Positions 43,082-51,122 of a DNA stretch of 64,000 bases are shown here, piece by piece. Position 1 is the stretch's first letter. Each line of letters begins with the position of its first letter. The stretch covers positions 186,001-250,000 of the forward strand of contig NZ_JAUZQD010000006.1 in NCBI RefSeq assembly GCF_030709675.1, read 5' to 3'. The notes under the pieces are model-generated. The model worked only from the letters and a program-made list of their open reading frames with translations. It was not told the DNA's origin and ran no database searches. Origin of the DNA: Symbioplanes lichenis (lineage in GTDB: Bacteria > Actinomycetota > Actinomycetes > Mycobacteriales > Micromonosporaceae). Both the position numbers and the translations under genes were made by a program.

Positions 43082-44580
43082 TGGCTTCCGGCAAGCGACT
43101 GCGTGACCGGATCCCCGTGCGGGTACGGCACTACTGGAAACTCCTCGCCGGGTGCGTGGCGGTCGTGGTCGCGTGCGCGGTCGTGTTCAGCACCGTCCGG
43201 GTCGCGCCCCTGGTCACGAGTACGAGCGACGAGTCCGGCGACGACGTGACGGTCGACATCGCCGGCTCGCGCGACCTGTTCGACGCGTCGGTGGCGCACG
43301 AGATCAAGCTGACCTTCCGGGACGACGACTATGAGCGGTTGCTCGACTCCTTCTGGAAGGACGGGGAGAAGGATTTCCTCGAGGCCGACCTGGTCGTCGA
43401 CGGCACCAGTGTTCCGAGCGTCGGCATCCGGCTGAAGGGGAATTCGACGCTGCAGGGGCTGACGCGGGACGGGGAGTCGCGGCAGAACGGGTTCGGTGGC
43501 GGGCGCGGTGGCTTCCCCGGCGGCGGTGGACCCGGCGGCGGCGCTCCCGGCGGTGCTCCGGAGGGCGGCCCCGGCGCTTTTCCAGGCGGACCCGGCGGCG
43601 GGCGGACGTCGCTCAAGGCCGAGGAGCCGGAAACCCTCCCCTGGCTCATCCGCTTCGACGAGTACGTCGAGGGCCGCCGCTTCCAGGGCCACCGCGAGAT
43701 CGCCGTCCGCGTCGGCGGCATGGGCGGCGGCGCGAGCGTGCTCAACGAGGCGGTGTCGCTCAACGTCCTGGCCGCGGCCGGTCAGCCGGCCCAGCGGTAC
43801 GCCTACAGCAGCTTCACCGTCAACGACCGCCCCACCACGGCCCGCCTCCTCGTCGAGCACCCGGACGAGACCTTCGCACAGACGGTGGGCGGCGACGGTG
43901 TCCTCTACAAGGCCCTGTCGACCAGCCAGTTCACCGACCAGGGCGACGACCCGACCGACTACGCCGACGACTTCAAGCAGATCAACCTCAAGGGCAGCCA
44001 GGACACCCAGCCGGTCATCGACCTCGTCCGCTGGGTGACCACCGCCACCGACGACGACTTCGCCGCCCACCTCGCCGACCACGTCGACGTCGAGTCGTTC
44101 GCCCGCTACGTCGCCACGCAAAATCTGCTGGTCAACTTTGACGACATGGCCGGCCCGGGCAAGAACTACTACCTCTGGTACGACCTCGGCACCAGGAAGT
44201 TCCAGGTGATCGGCTGGGACTGGAACCTCACCTTCTCCGGCAACGCCACCCAGGACCCGGCCCGGAGCGCGAGCATGGGCGGCGGCGGCTTCCGAGGCGG
44301 CAACCGACCAGGCGGCGGATTCGGCGGCAACGCCCTCAAGGAGAAGTTCCTGGCCAGCCCCGCCTTCCAAGAGGTCTACGCCACGGCCTACCGCGATCTG
44401 TACCAGCAGTTCTACGGCAACCGGACCGCCCTGACCGCCGTCGACACCCTCACCACGCTGCTCACCACAGTGGACGGCGCCAACGCGGAATCCGTGGCGG
44501 CCGAGGCGAAGAACCTGCGCACTCTCATCGAGGAGCGAACGCAGTACCTCGCCACGACCGACATCGTCACCGGCGGGTGA
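43081..44580 (+). CDS. CotH kinase-family protein, membrane-anchored
   Basis: A 499-residue protein. An N-terminal signal anchor (YWKLLAGCVAVVVACAVVFSTV) is followed by the CotH protein-kinase-like fold: HEIKLTFRDDDYERLLDSFWKDGEKDFLEADLVVDGTSVPSVGIRLKGNSTLQG, LPWLIRFDEYVEGRRFQGHREIAVRV, VLYKALST (probable ATP-binding Lys), then NFDDMAGPGKNYYLWYDLGTRKFQVIGWDWNLTF, which supplies the metal-binding Asp. Two Gly/Pro-rich low-complexity insertions occur at ~140-178 and ~400-420. It probably phosphorylates an extracytoplasmic protein. The start shares one base with the preceding stop. Confidence 0.9.
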   Translation: MASGKRLRDRIPVRVRHYWKLLAGCVAVVVACAVVFSTVRVAPLVTSTSDESGDDVTVDIAGSRDLFDASVAHEIKLTFRDDDYERLLDSFWKDGEKDFLEADLVVDGTSVPSVGIRLKGNSTLQGLTRDGESRQNGFGGGRGGFPGGGGPGGGAPGGAPEGGPGAFPGGPGGGRTSLKAEEPETLPWLIRFDEYVEGRRFQGHREIAVRVGGMGGGASVLNEAVSLNVLAAAGQPAQRYAYSSFTVNDRPTTARLLVEHPDETFAQTVGGDGVLYKALSTSQFTDQGDDPTDYADDFKQINLKGSQDTQPVIDLVRWVTTATDDDFAAHLADHVDVESFARYVATQNLLVNFDDMAGPGKNYYLWYDLGTRKFQVIGWDWNLTFSGNATQDPARSASMGGGGFRGGNRPGGGFGGNALKEKFLASPAFQEVYATAYRDLYQQFYGNRTALTAVDTLTTLLTTVDGANAESVAAEAKNLRTLIEERTQYLATTDIVTGG

Positions 44581-45211
44581 GGAGGAAGCCGTGCTCGGTC
44601 AGCTCGGCGAGGCCGAATTTCTCGACCATGCGGTGCTCCGGGCGCGGCTCCCGGCGTACGTGCTCGATCTCGAAGAAGCGCGAGTAATACTCCTCGATCT
44701 CCGCCGCCCCCACCGAGAACGGCGGCGTGGGCAGCGTGGGCCGGTATTCGAGCGTGTTGATGAAATAGCGCGCGCCCGGCGGGATCAGCTCGATCATTTT
44801 GGCGACGTACCGGCCGCGCATGTCCGGGGGGAAGGCGATCAGTGAGGCCCGGTCGTAGACCACGTCGACCGGGCCCACGTCGCCGGCTGTCAGCTGAAAC
44901 AGATCAGCGCGGCGGATCTGCAGGTTGCCGGCGGTGAGGACCCCGGGTGGGTCCTCGACCGGCGTCAATGCGTTGTCGGTGAAGAACTGCTCGACCGCCT
45001 CGGGCACGAGTTCCACGCCGACGACCCGGCGGGCGTGCGCCGCGAAGTAGAGCAGGTCGACCGACTTGCCGCACAACGGCACCAGAACCGTCGCGTCGTC
45101 GAGCAGGCCCAGCTCCGCGAGCAGCGCCGCGTGCGGGTGCACGTCGCGCAGATGGAAACTCGTCCTGGTTCCGCCTTCGGCCCATGACTCGAGCCAGAAT
45201 CGCTCCTCCAT
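44567..45211 (-). CDS. thiopurine S-methyltransferase (TPMT)-family protein
   Basis: A 214-residue methyltransferase. MEERFWLESWAEGGTRTSFHLRDVHP at the N-terminus and VLVPLCGKSVDLLYFAAHARRVVGVELVPEAVEQFF are clear TPMT signatures; VDVVYDRASLIAFPPDMRGRYVAKMIELIPPGARYFINTLEY follows. TPMT relatives methylate thiols, selenite or tellurite with SAM. ATG 45211 matches the family N-terminus; a GTG two codons upstream is possible. It overlaps the convergent CotH gene by 14 bp. Confidence 0.87.
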   Translation of the reverse strand: MEERFWLESWAEGGTRTSFHLRDVHPHAALLAELGLLDDATVLVPLCGKSVDLLYFAAHARRVVGVELVPEAVEQFFTDNALTPVEDPPGVLTAGNLQIRRADLFQLTAGDVGPVDVVYDRASLIAFPPDMRGRYVAKMIELIPPGARYFINTLEYRPTLPTPPFSVGAAEIEEYYSRFFEIEHVRREPRPEHRMVEKFGLAELTEHGFLLTRR

Positions 45212-45253
45212 GGTCACGCAACATAGTCAACTGGCGCACGAATTGTGGCCCTG

Positions 45254-46813
45254 TCACTCCGGCGCGTGACGCTCGTCCGCGGTCAGGCGGCCCGCGTCGA
45301 GCCGGAGGCGCCGATCCACGCCGATCGCCGACAAGAAGCGCTCATCGTGGCTGACCACCACAAACGCCCCCTCGTACGCCACCAGGGCGCTCTCCAGCTG
45401 CGCCACGCTGACCAGATCGAGATTGTTCGTCGGCTCGTCCAGCAGGAGCAGTTGCGGGGCCGGCTCGGCGAACAGCACGCACGCCAGCGTCGCCCGCAGC
45501 CGCTCGCCGCCGGAGAGCACCCGGATCGGCAGGTGCACGCGGTCGCCCCGGAAGAGGAAGCGGGCGAGGAGTGTCATGCGCTCGGAGTCCGTACGGCCGG
45601 GGGCGGCCTCGGTCAGGCATTGCGCGACCGTCCGATCGGGGTCGAGCAGGTCGAGCCGCTGGGACAGGAACGCGACCCGTCCGGCCGCCGGGGCCGCTGC
45701 GCGTTCGATCAGTCGCAACAGTGTGCTTTTGCCCGCGCCGTTGGCTCCGGTCAGCGCGATCCGCTCGGGTCCGCGGATGATGAGCCCGGCGCCGTCGAAG
45801 ACCGTGCGTCCGGCCGGGACACGCGTGCCAGGCAGCTCCAACGCGATCCGGTCGTCCTGGCGCGCCGCCCGGTCGGCCTGGTCGCGCCGGGCCTGCGCGG
45901 CGGCGACGCGCGAAGCGTGCACATCGGACGTGCGCGCCGCGGACACTTGCGCACTGTTCTTCATGTTCCCCGCGAACAGGCGCGGCAGCCCGGCATCGGC
46001 CAGCCCGCGGGCGGCGGTCGATGCCCGGCGCTGCGTTCGCTCACGCGCCTGCTGCAACTCGCGCTTCTGCCGCTTGAGATCCTGCTCGGCGGTACGCAAC
46101 TGCTGGGCGGCCGCCTCCCGCTCGGTGCGCAGAGCTTCCTCGTACGCGCTGAAGGGGCCCCCGTACCAGCGGATCTCCCCGTGGTCGAGGGCCGCGACGC
46201 GATCCATCTCCTCGAGCAGCTCGCGGTCGTGGCTGACGACGAGCAGGCAGCCGGTCCAGCCCCGGACGACGCCGGCGAGCCGGGCCCGGGCGGCGCGGTC
46301 GAGGTTGTTCGTCGGCTCGTCGAGCACCAGCACGTCCGGCTGCTTGAGCAACTGCGCGACCAGCCCCAGGGACACGATCTCGCCGCCGCTGAGCGTGTCG
46401 AGCCGCCGGTCGAGCCCGACGTCACCGAGCCCGAGCCGATCCAGCTCGGCCCGCGTCCGCTCCTCGACGTCCCAGTCGCTCCCGACGGCCGAGAAGTGTT
46501 CCTCGGCGGCGTCACCGGACTCGATGGCGTGCAGGGCGGCGATCGTCCGGTCGACGCCGAGCAGTTGCGCCACGGACTGCGTACCCGTGAAGGGAAGGTC
46601 CTGCGGCAGATAGCCGAACGCGCCGTGCACGGTGACCGACCCCGCGGCCGGCCGCAACTCGCCCGCGATCAGCTTGAGCAGGGTGGACTTGCCGGCGCCG
46701 TTGGCGGCGACCAGCCCGGTGCGCCCGGCGGGCACCGTCACGGACAGCCCGGAGAAGACCGGCGTGTCGTCCGGCCAGGAAAAGGACAGTGCGGAGCACA
46801 CGATGGAAGACAT
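45254..46813 (-). CDS. ABC-F family ATPase
   Basis: A 519-residue soluble protein with two ATPase domains and no membrane helices. Domain 1: Walker A GLVAANGAGKSTLL, signature LSGGEIVSLGLV, Walker B VLVLDEPTNNLD. Domain 2: Walker A ALTGANGAGKSTLL, signature LSGGERLRATLA, Walker B LLLLDEPTNNLD. A highly charged linker (~215-330: EREAAAQQLRTAEQDLKRQKRELQQARERTQRRAST...) forms the ABC-F coiled arm that reaches the ribosome. It may protect ribosomes from antibiotics or act as a translation factor. The 92-bp upstream gap has a ribosome binding site (GAGG) and no clear leader peptide. Confidence 0.9.
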   Translation of the reverse strand: MSSIVCSALSFSWPDDTPVFSGLSVTVPAGRTGLVAANGAGKSTLLKLIAGELRPAAGSVTVHGAFGYLPQDLPFTGTQSVAQLLGVDRTIAALHAIESGDAAEEHFSAVGSDWDVEERTRAELDRLGLGDVGLDRRLDTLSGGEIVSLGLVAQLLKQPDVLVLDEPTNNLDRAARARLAGVVRGWTGCLLVVSHDRELLEEMDRVAALDHGEIRWYGGPFSAYEEALRTEREAAAQQLRTAEQDLKRQKRELQQARERTQRRASTAARGLADAGLPRLFAGNMKNSAQVSAARTSDVHASRVAAAQARRDQADRAARQDDRIALELPGTRVPAGRTVFDGAGLIIRGPERIALTGANGAGKSTLLRLIERAAAPAAGRVAFLSQRLDLLDPDRTVAQCLTEAAPGRTDSERMTLLARFLFRGDRVHLPIRVLSGGERLRATLACVLFAEPAPQLLLLDEPTNNLDLVSVAQLESALVAYEGAFVVVSHDERFLSAIGVDRRLRLDAGRLTADERHAPE

Positions 46814-46905
46814 GGTGAAGTGACCTCGGAAAAATGGCGGGAATGGGGAACGGCGAAGGAAGCCCGGGGGAACTCACCCGGAGATGTCGTCGTCACCCGC
46901 CACAA

Positions 46906-47216
46906 TCACTCCCCCACGATAGCGGGGCCCGCAACCGATTTGCGGGTGTCGTAGGCGCGCTGCCGCTCGGTGATCTCGTCGGCGTGCTCGACCGTCCACC
47001 AACAGAGGTGCGAGAACGGCTCGCGCAGCGACACGCCGAGCGGCGTGAGCGAGTATTCGACGCCGACCGGCGAAGTGGGCAGGACGCGGCGCTCAATCAT
47101 GCCGTTGCGCTCGAGGCGGCGCAGGGTCTGGGTGAGCACGCGCTGGGTGATGCCCTCGAGGCGGCGCTTGATCTGGTTGAAGCGCTGCGGCTCGGTCAGC
47201 ACCTCAACGTCATCAG
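46906..47216 (-). pseudogene. HxlR-family regulator, 5' truncated
   Basis: The minus-strand frame reads EVLTEPQRFNQIKRRLEGITQRVLTQTLRRLERNGMIERRVLPTSPVGVEYSLTPLGVSLREPFSHLCWWTVEHADEITERQRAYDTRK, the last ~100 residues of an HxlR winged-helix regulator. The first ~25-30 residues, including the usual W-x-x-x-x-L segment, are missing, and upstream sequence belongs to the opposing hydratase gene. The frame is open upstream only as a shadow of that gene, with no family start. The promoter and start were removed by a deletion shared with the next feature. Confidence 0.7.
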
Positions 47217-47224
47217 CCTGGCTG

Positions 47225-47959
47225 ATGATGGCCGAGCTGACGACGCTGATGCGCGAGCTGCGCGACGACGAGACGGCCAAGGTCGTGGTCTTCGCCAGCG
47301 CCGACCCGGAATTCTTCCTCGCCCACGTCGACATGACGCTCGTCGACGACGCGGACGCGGTCGCCGACCCGACCGCCGGGGCGCCGGACGGCCTCAACGT
47401 CTTCCAGGCCCTGGGCGAGGCCCTGCGCACCGCGCCGCAGGTGACGATCGTCAAGCTGGCCGGCCTCGCCCGCGGTGGCGGCGCCGAGTTCGTCGCGGCG
47501 GCGGACCTGGCCTTCGCGGCGATCGGCCCGGCCGGCCTCGGCCAGATCGAAACGCTCGGCGGCATCGTGCCGGGCGGCGGCGGTACGCAGTATCTGCTGC
47601 ACCGCACCGGCCGCAACCGCGCGCTCGAGATTGTGCTCGGCGCCGACCTTTTCGACGCGGAGACGGCCGAGCGCTACGGCTGGATCAACCGCGCGCTGCC
47701 CGCCGACGAGCTGGACAGCTTCGTCGATCGGCTCGCCCGGAACATCGCGGACCTGCCCGAGGGCACGGTCGCGGCGGTCAAGAGCGCCCTTCCCGCGTAC
47801 GACCTGAGCGCCGGAATGCTGCGCGAGCACAACGCCTGGGCGAGTCAGTTCGCCCGTCCCGCCGCGGACAAGCTCTTCCGCGCCGCGCTCGCCGCCGGGG
47901 CCCAGACGCGCGACGGCGAGCGGAACCTCGAGGAGCTGTTCAGGCCGGCTGGACGATGA
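47225..47959 (+). pseudogene. enoyl-CoA hydratase/isomerase-family protein, 5' truncated
   Basis: From 47225 the frame encodes MMAELTTLMRELRDDETAKVVVFASADPEFFLAHVDM, then ARGGGAEFVAAADLAFAAIGPAGLGQIETLGGIVPGGGGTQYLLHRTGRNRALEIVLGADLFDAETAERYGWINRAL, a crotonase fold with the oxyanion-hole glycines. The usual N-terminal ~20 residues (P-P-L-N-V-I...) are absent in this frame, although LNVIS can be read in another frame at 47203-47217. It starts where the truncated regulator ends. The 244-residue remainder could still be translated from ATG 47225 but lacks an obvious promoter. Confidence 0.65.
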
Positions 47960-48551
47960 ACGCCGTCGCCTGCGCGTCGCCGGTCTCGTCGATGTAGAGC
48001 TCGGTGTCGCTGCGCCGGTTGAGCACGTGGTCCGGATAGTTCTTGGACTTCAGGCGCACCGTGCCGGCCGGCGCCCCGGACACCGGGCAGAACGTGGCGT
48101 CCTCGCGGAACAGGTCCGAGTCGTCGGCCTTGTCGAAGCGCAGCCGGTAGTCGAAGTGGCGCAGCCAGCCGCCGCCGGGCTCGCGGAACGAGAAGCACGC
48201 GTCGTCGGCGAGCCCGGCGCTCACGGTCACCACCATGCGCTGGTCGGTGGAGAAGACCGCGAAACCGTCGTCGCCGAGGGCCAGGAAGCTGTCCTTGTCC
48301 TCGGCCGGGGACACCAGCCACGAACCGGCGGCGAGCTTGACGGGCGCCGGCGACGGGCGGGAGGGCTGGGGCTGGGCGGGCGCGCTGGTCACCGCGGCGG
48401 CGGCCGGCTGGGGAGTGCCGCCCGACGACCCGGTGACGAGCCAGACGCCGATGCCCACGGCGACGAGCACCGCCACGGCGACGAGGGCGAGGACGGCGGG
48501 GTGCATGCGGCCGACGGCACCCCGGCGCGGCTCTTGGCCGTACACAGTCAT
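47940..48551 (-). CDS. membrane-anchored AbfB (CBM42-like) domain protein
   Basis: A 203-residue protein: short cytoplasmic N-terminus, one helix (HPAVLALVAVAVLVAVGIGVWLVTG), a Pro/Ala/Gln-rich spacer, then a ~130-residue AbfB-type beta-trefoil outside. The domain reads FLALGDDGFAVFST...DDACFSFREPGGGWLRHFDYRLRFDKADDSDLFREDATFCPVSG...RLKSKNYPDHVLNRRSDTELYID, with the K-S-x-N-Y-P-D-H-V repeat typical of AbfB. AbfB domains bind arabinose-containing polymers, so it may bind the cell's own arabinan or plant arabinoxylan. ATG 48551 is preceded by AGGAG. Confidence 0.8.
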   Translation of the reverse strand: MTVYGQEPRRGAVGRMHPAVLALVAVAVLVAVGIGVWLVTGSSGGTPQPAAAAVTSAPAQPQPSRPSPAPVKLAAGSWLVSPAEDKDSFLALGDDGFAVFSTDQRMVVTVSAGLADDACFSFREPGGGWLRHFDYRLRFDKADDSDLFREDATFCPVSGAPAGTVRLKSKNYPDHVLNRRSDTELYIDETGDAQATAFIVQPA

Positions 48552-48636
48552 GTTGGTGAATCTCCTGATGGCACACGATTGGGGGAAGTTTGCGAGATTA
48601 CGCGACGGCGTCCACAACCCGGAAATGCGGAGCACG

Positions 48637-49422
48637 ATGGCGGGCATGAGCCAGCCGGACACGTCAGTGCCGCAGTCCGCCCGCATCTGGAACTACTGGC
48701 TGGGCGGTTCCTACAACTTTCCCGTCGACCGCGGGGCCGGGGCCGAGTATCTCAAGGTGTTCCCCGGCATCTCCGAACTCGCCCGCGAGTCCCGCCGCTA
48801 TCTCACCCGCGCCGTCACCTGGCTCGCCGGTGAGGCGGGAATCACCCAGTTCCTCGACGCCGGCGCCGGCCTCCCCGCCGCCGACAACACCCACCAGATC
48901 GTCCAGCGCACCAACCCCGCGGCCCGCGTCGTCTACGTCGACAAGGACCCCTACGTCCTGGAGAACGGCCGCCTCATGCTCGAAGGCACCACCGGCGTCA
49001 CCTACGCCGAGGCCGACCTCCAGAACCCGACGACCGTCCTCGCCGCCGCCGCCCGCGACCTCGACCTGAGCCGCCCGCTCGCCCTCATCCTCAACGGTGT
49101 CCTGGGACACATCCCCTCCACCGCCGAGGCCCGCCACATCGTCAGCACCCTGGTGGCCGGCCTGGCCTCCGGCAGCTATGCGTCCATCAGCGACGGCAGC
49201 CTGCAGGAGCAACAGGACGCGGGCATCAACCTGGCCCAGGACGCCTACAACACGAGCGGCGCGGTCCCCTACAACCTGCGGACGCCGGCCGAGTTCGCCG
49301 AGTTCTTCACCGGTCTGGAGCTGGTGCCGCCGGGCATCGTGCCCCTGGTCCGCTGGCGTCCCGAGCCGGGCGACGACCAGTCCAGCACGGATCAGTACGG
49401 TGGCATCGGCCGCAAGCCCTGA
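48637..49422 (+). CDS. SAM-dependent methyltransferase, DUF574/Methyltransf_19 family
   Basis: A 261-residue protein. It has ARIWNYWLGGSYNFPVDRGAGAEYLKVFPGISELARESRRYLTRAVTWLAGEAGITQFLDAGAGLPAADNTHQIVQRTNPAARVVYVDKDPYVL, the signature of this actinobacteria-specific family (W-N-Y-x-L-G-G, Q-F-L-D-x-G-x-G-L-P). SAM binding is expected; the acceptor is unknown. ATG 48637 has GGAG four bases upstream; ATG 48646 is an alternative. The 126 bp after the gene hold only a possible 20-residue peptide frame with no independent support. Confidence 0.9.
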   Translation: MAGMSQPDTSVPQSARIWNYWLGGSYNFPVDRGAGAEYLKVFPGISELARESRRYLTRAVTWLAGEAGITQFLDAGAGLPAADNTHQIVQRTNPAARVVYVDKDPYVLENGRLMLEGTTGVTYAEADLQNPTTVLAAAARDLDLSRPLALILNGVLGHIPSTAEARHIVSTLVAGLASGSYASISDGSLQEQQDAGINLAQDAYNTSGAVPYNLRTPAEFAEFFTGLELVPPGIVPLVRWRPEPGDDQSSTDQYGGIGRKP

Positions 49423-49548
49423 CCCGGTCGGCTCGTTCGCGACGACCCCGCCGGCCGGGTCCATGGCAGTGCTGCGCCCGATGTCCGGCATGAATCACCA
49501 CGGTGGCGTCACTCCCAAGCCCTGACTGTCACGAGCGGCCGGGCCCGT

Positions 49549-51066
49549 TCAAAGTCCGGCCGCACCGGCTCCGTGAACGGCTTGCGATTCTGTGAAGCCC
49601 TCATACTCAAGTTGTTCGATCAGTCCCCTGCGCGAGAACGCCGAATGGCTGAGATACGTCGCCGCCGACTTGGCCGCCTGCTCGTCGTAGTCGACGTCGA
49701 GGATATTTACCGCGTTTGTCGCCGCCTCCTTCGAGAAGCCCTCGGCCGAGACCAACTGCTTGATCAGCCCCTTCCGCGAGAACGCCGTGTGGCTGAGGTA
49801 ACTCTTCGCTGACTCGGCCGCCTGCTCGTCGTAGTCGGCGCCCAACGAGTCCACCGCAGCGGTCGCCGCCTCCTTCGAGAAGCCCTCGGCCGAGACCAAC
49901 TGCTTGATCAGCCCCTCGCGCGAGAACGCCGTATGGCCGAGATAGCTCTCGGCCATACGGACGGCGTTCTGCTGCTCCATTGACGTCGGCTCAGCGGCAA
50001 CGGGGTCGATGGGCGTGGTGGTCGTGGGCTTGGGGCGCCGAGGGATGTGCTCACCACCCCGGCTGCTGGTGTGCAGCTTCTCCGCGTCGTTCCGAGGCGC
50101 GACCCGCTCCAACAGCGCGAACATCACCTGCGCCGCGGCACGTGCGGCGAATCGCTTGTAGCGGTGCCCTTTCAAAGCATCGGCGTAGTCCGACACGCCT
50201 TTGACGACCATCCAGGGCAGCTTCTTTGCGTGGGCGACGGTGGCGATGGTGGCGGCTTCCATGTCGATGGCGGTGATCCACAAGGCGCCCATAGCCTTCA
50301 ATCGGTCCCACTCATCCGCATCGGTGCTGACGGCGCTGCCACTGGCCATCGGAGATTCCAGCACTCGGTACGGCAGCCGCTGTGGGCCGTCCACATCGTC
50401 GTACACCGCCTCTGCCAGATGAGCGATTCCCTCGGCGGTCAAGACAGACGCTCCGCGTTCGCGACGGATCCAGCCCACGTCGACGAGTCGCGCCAACCGA
50501 GGTTTCCATGTACCGGCGGGAAAGTACTGCTCACGAGCCGGGTGGTTACGCGGTTCCTGTCCGTGATGAAGCAGTTCGAGAAACCACAGCAGGGCCTCTT
50601 CCTCGCCGATCTCGCCGTAGCTGTCCAAATCGGCGGGGCTGAACTCCTGAGCCGCACGCTGCCAGTCAGAGTCCAGCGGGAACTGCTGGTGATTGCCCGC
50701 GAATCCGTCACTTGATCGTTGACCTTCGTCCCATTCGTAAACAGGCGAACCGACCACGACGTCTCCCAGCGCCGTTTCGGCGGGGTTGCCCCCGCACACG
50801 CCACACATGACCACGGACGAGGGCTGCAGCCGGTCGACCAATGTGGTGACGAACGGTCCCGCCGCCCGTCCGCCCATGCGCAGCGGTCGAGCCAGGGCCA
50901 CGGTGAACCCGCGTCCTCCATCGACGCGGTACTCGCCCCAGATGTAGGGCGAGGACTTGTCCACCTCTCGTGGCTCCCAGCGGGCCACCCGATCTGACGC
51001 AACATCCCGGGCCGCTTTGAGCTCCTCGGGAATGGCCGTCACTACCAGCACGTCGACGTGGTTCAT
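49549..51066 (-). CDS. nucleoside phosphorylase-like (PNP/MTAN) protein with three C-terminal Ltp repeats
   Basis: A 505-residue protein. Residues 1-325 form a nucleoside phosphorylase/MTA-SAH nucleosidase fold: VLVVTAIPEEL, VMCGVCGGNP (88-93), ITAIDMEAATIA (substrate-binding Glu) and VVKGVSDYAD, where Asp293 corresponds to the catalytic Asp. An insertion at ~150-235 has winged-helix character (PRLARLVDVGWIRRERGASVLTAEGIAHL). A Thr/Pro linker (~335-365) leads to three 48-residue repeats (374-421, 422-469, 470-505; core SYLSHTAFSRKGLIKQLVSAEGF). They match the Ltp domain known from phage superinfection-exclusion lipoproteins. No signal peptide. Codon use is less GC-rich than neighbours. Predicted nucleotide-directed effector; target unknown. 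Confidence 0.82.
   Translation of the reverse strand: MNHVDVLVVTAIPEELKAARDVASDRVARWEPREVDKSSPYIWGEYRVDGGRGFTVALARPLRMGGRAAGPFVTTLVDRLQPSSVVMCGVCGGNPAETALGDVVVGSPVYEWDEGQRSSDGFAGNHQQFPLDSDWQRAAQEFSPADLDSYGEIGEEEALLWFLELLHHGQEPRNHPAREQYFPAGTWKPRLARLVDVGWIRRERGASVLTAEGIAHLAEAVYDDVDGPQRLPYRVLESPMASGSAVSTDADEWDRLKAMGALWITAIDMEAATIATVAHAKKLPWMVVKGVSDYADALKGHRYKRFAARAAAQVMFALLERVAPRNDAEKLHTSSRGGEHIPRRPKPTTTTPIDPVAAEPTSMEQQNAVRMAESYLGHTAFSREGLIKQLVSAEGFSKEAATAAVDSLGADYDEQAAESAKSYLSHTAFSRKGLIKQLVSAEGFSKEAATNAVNILDVDYDEQAAKSAATYLSHSAFSRRGLIEQLEYEGFTESQAVHGAGAAGL
49552..49947 (-). repeat. 144-bp tandem repeat encoding the Ltp modules
   Basis: Two full and one partial copy of a 144-bp unit (49804-49947, 49660-49803, 49552-49659) are similar at DNA level. 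The central part encoding G-L-I-K-Q-L-V-S-A-E-G-F-S-K-E-A-A-T is identical in protein between the first two copies. The third copy is more diverged. This points to recent duplication of the module and possible copy-number change. Confidence 0.85.
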
Positions 51067-51122
51067 GGGCGTTGATCAAGCTCCTGGAGGCGGGACGGCG
51101 CTGTCGTTCCACCATTGTCCGC

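Noticed and set aside
46814..46905. Leader peptide/attenuator before the ABC-F gene
   Set aside because: A GTG-initiated frame (MSSPGLPSPFP...) exists but runs into the gene without a stop, and no convincing competing hairpins are visible.
49464..49526. 20-codon frame after the DUF574 methyltransferase whose end resembles that gene's own last codons
   Set aside because: Similarity is limited to about 15 bases around CAAGCCCTGAC and may be chance; no other support.
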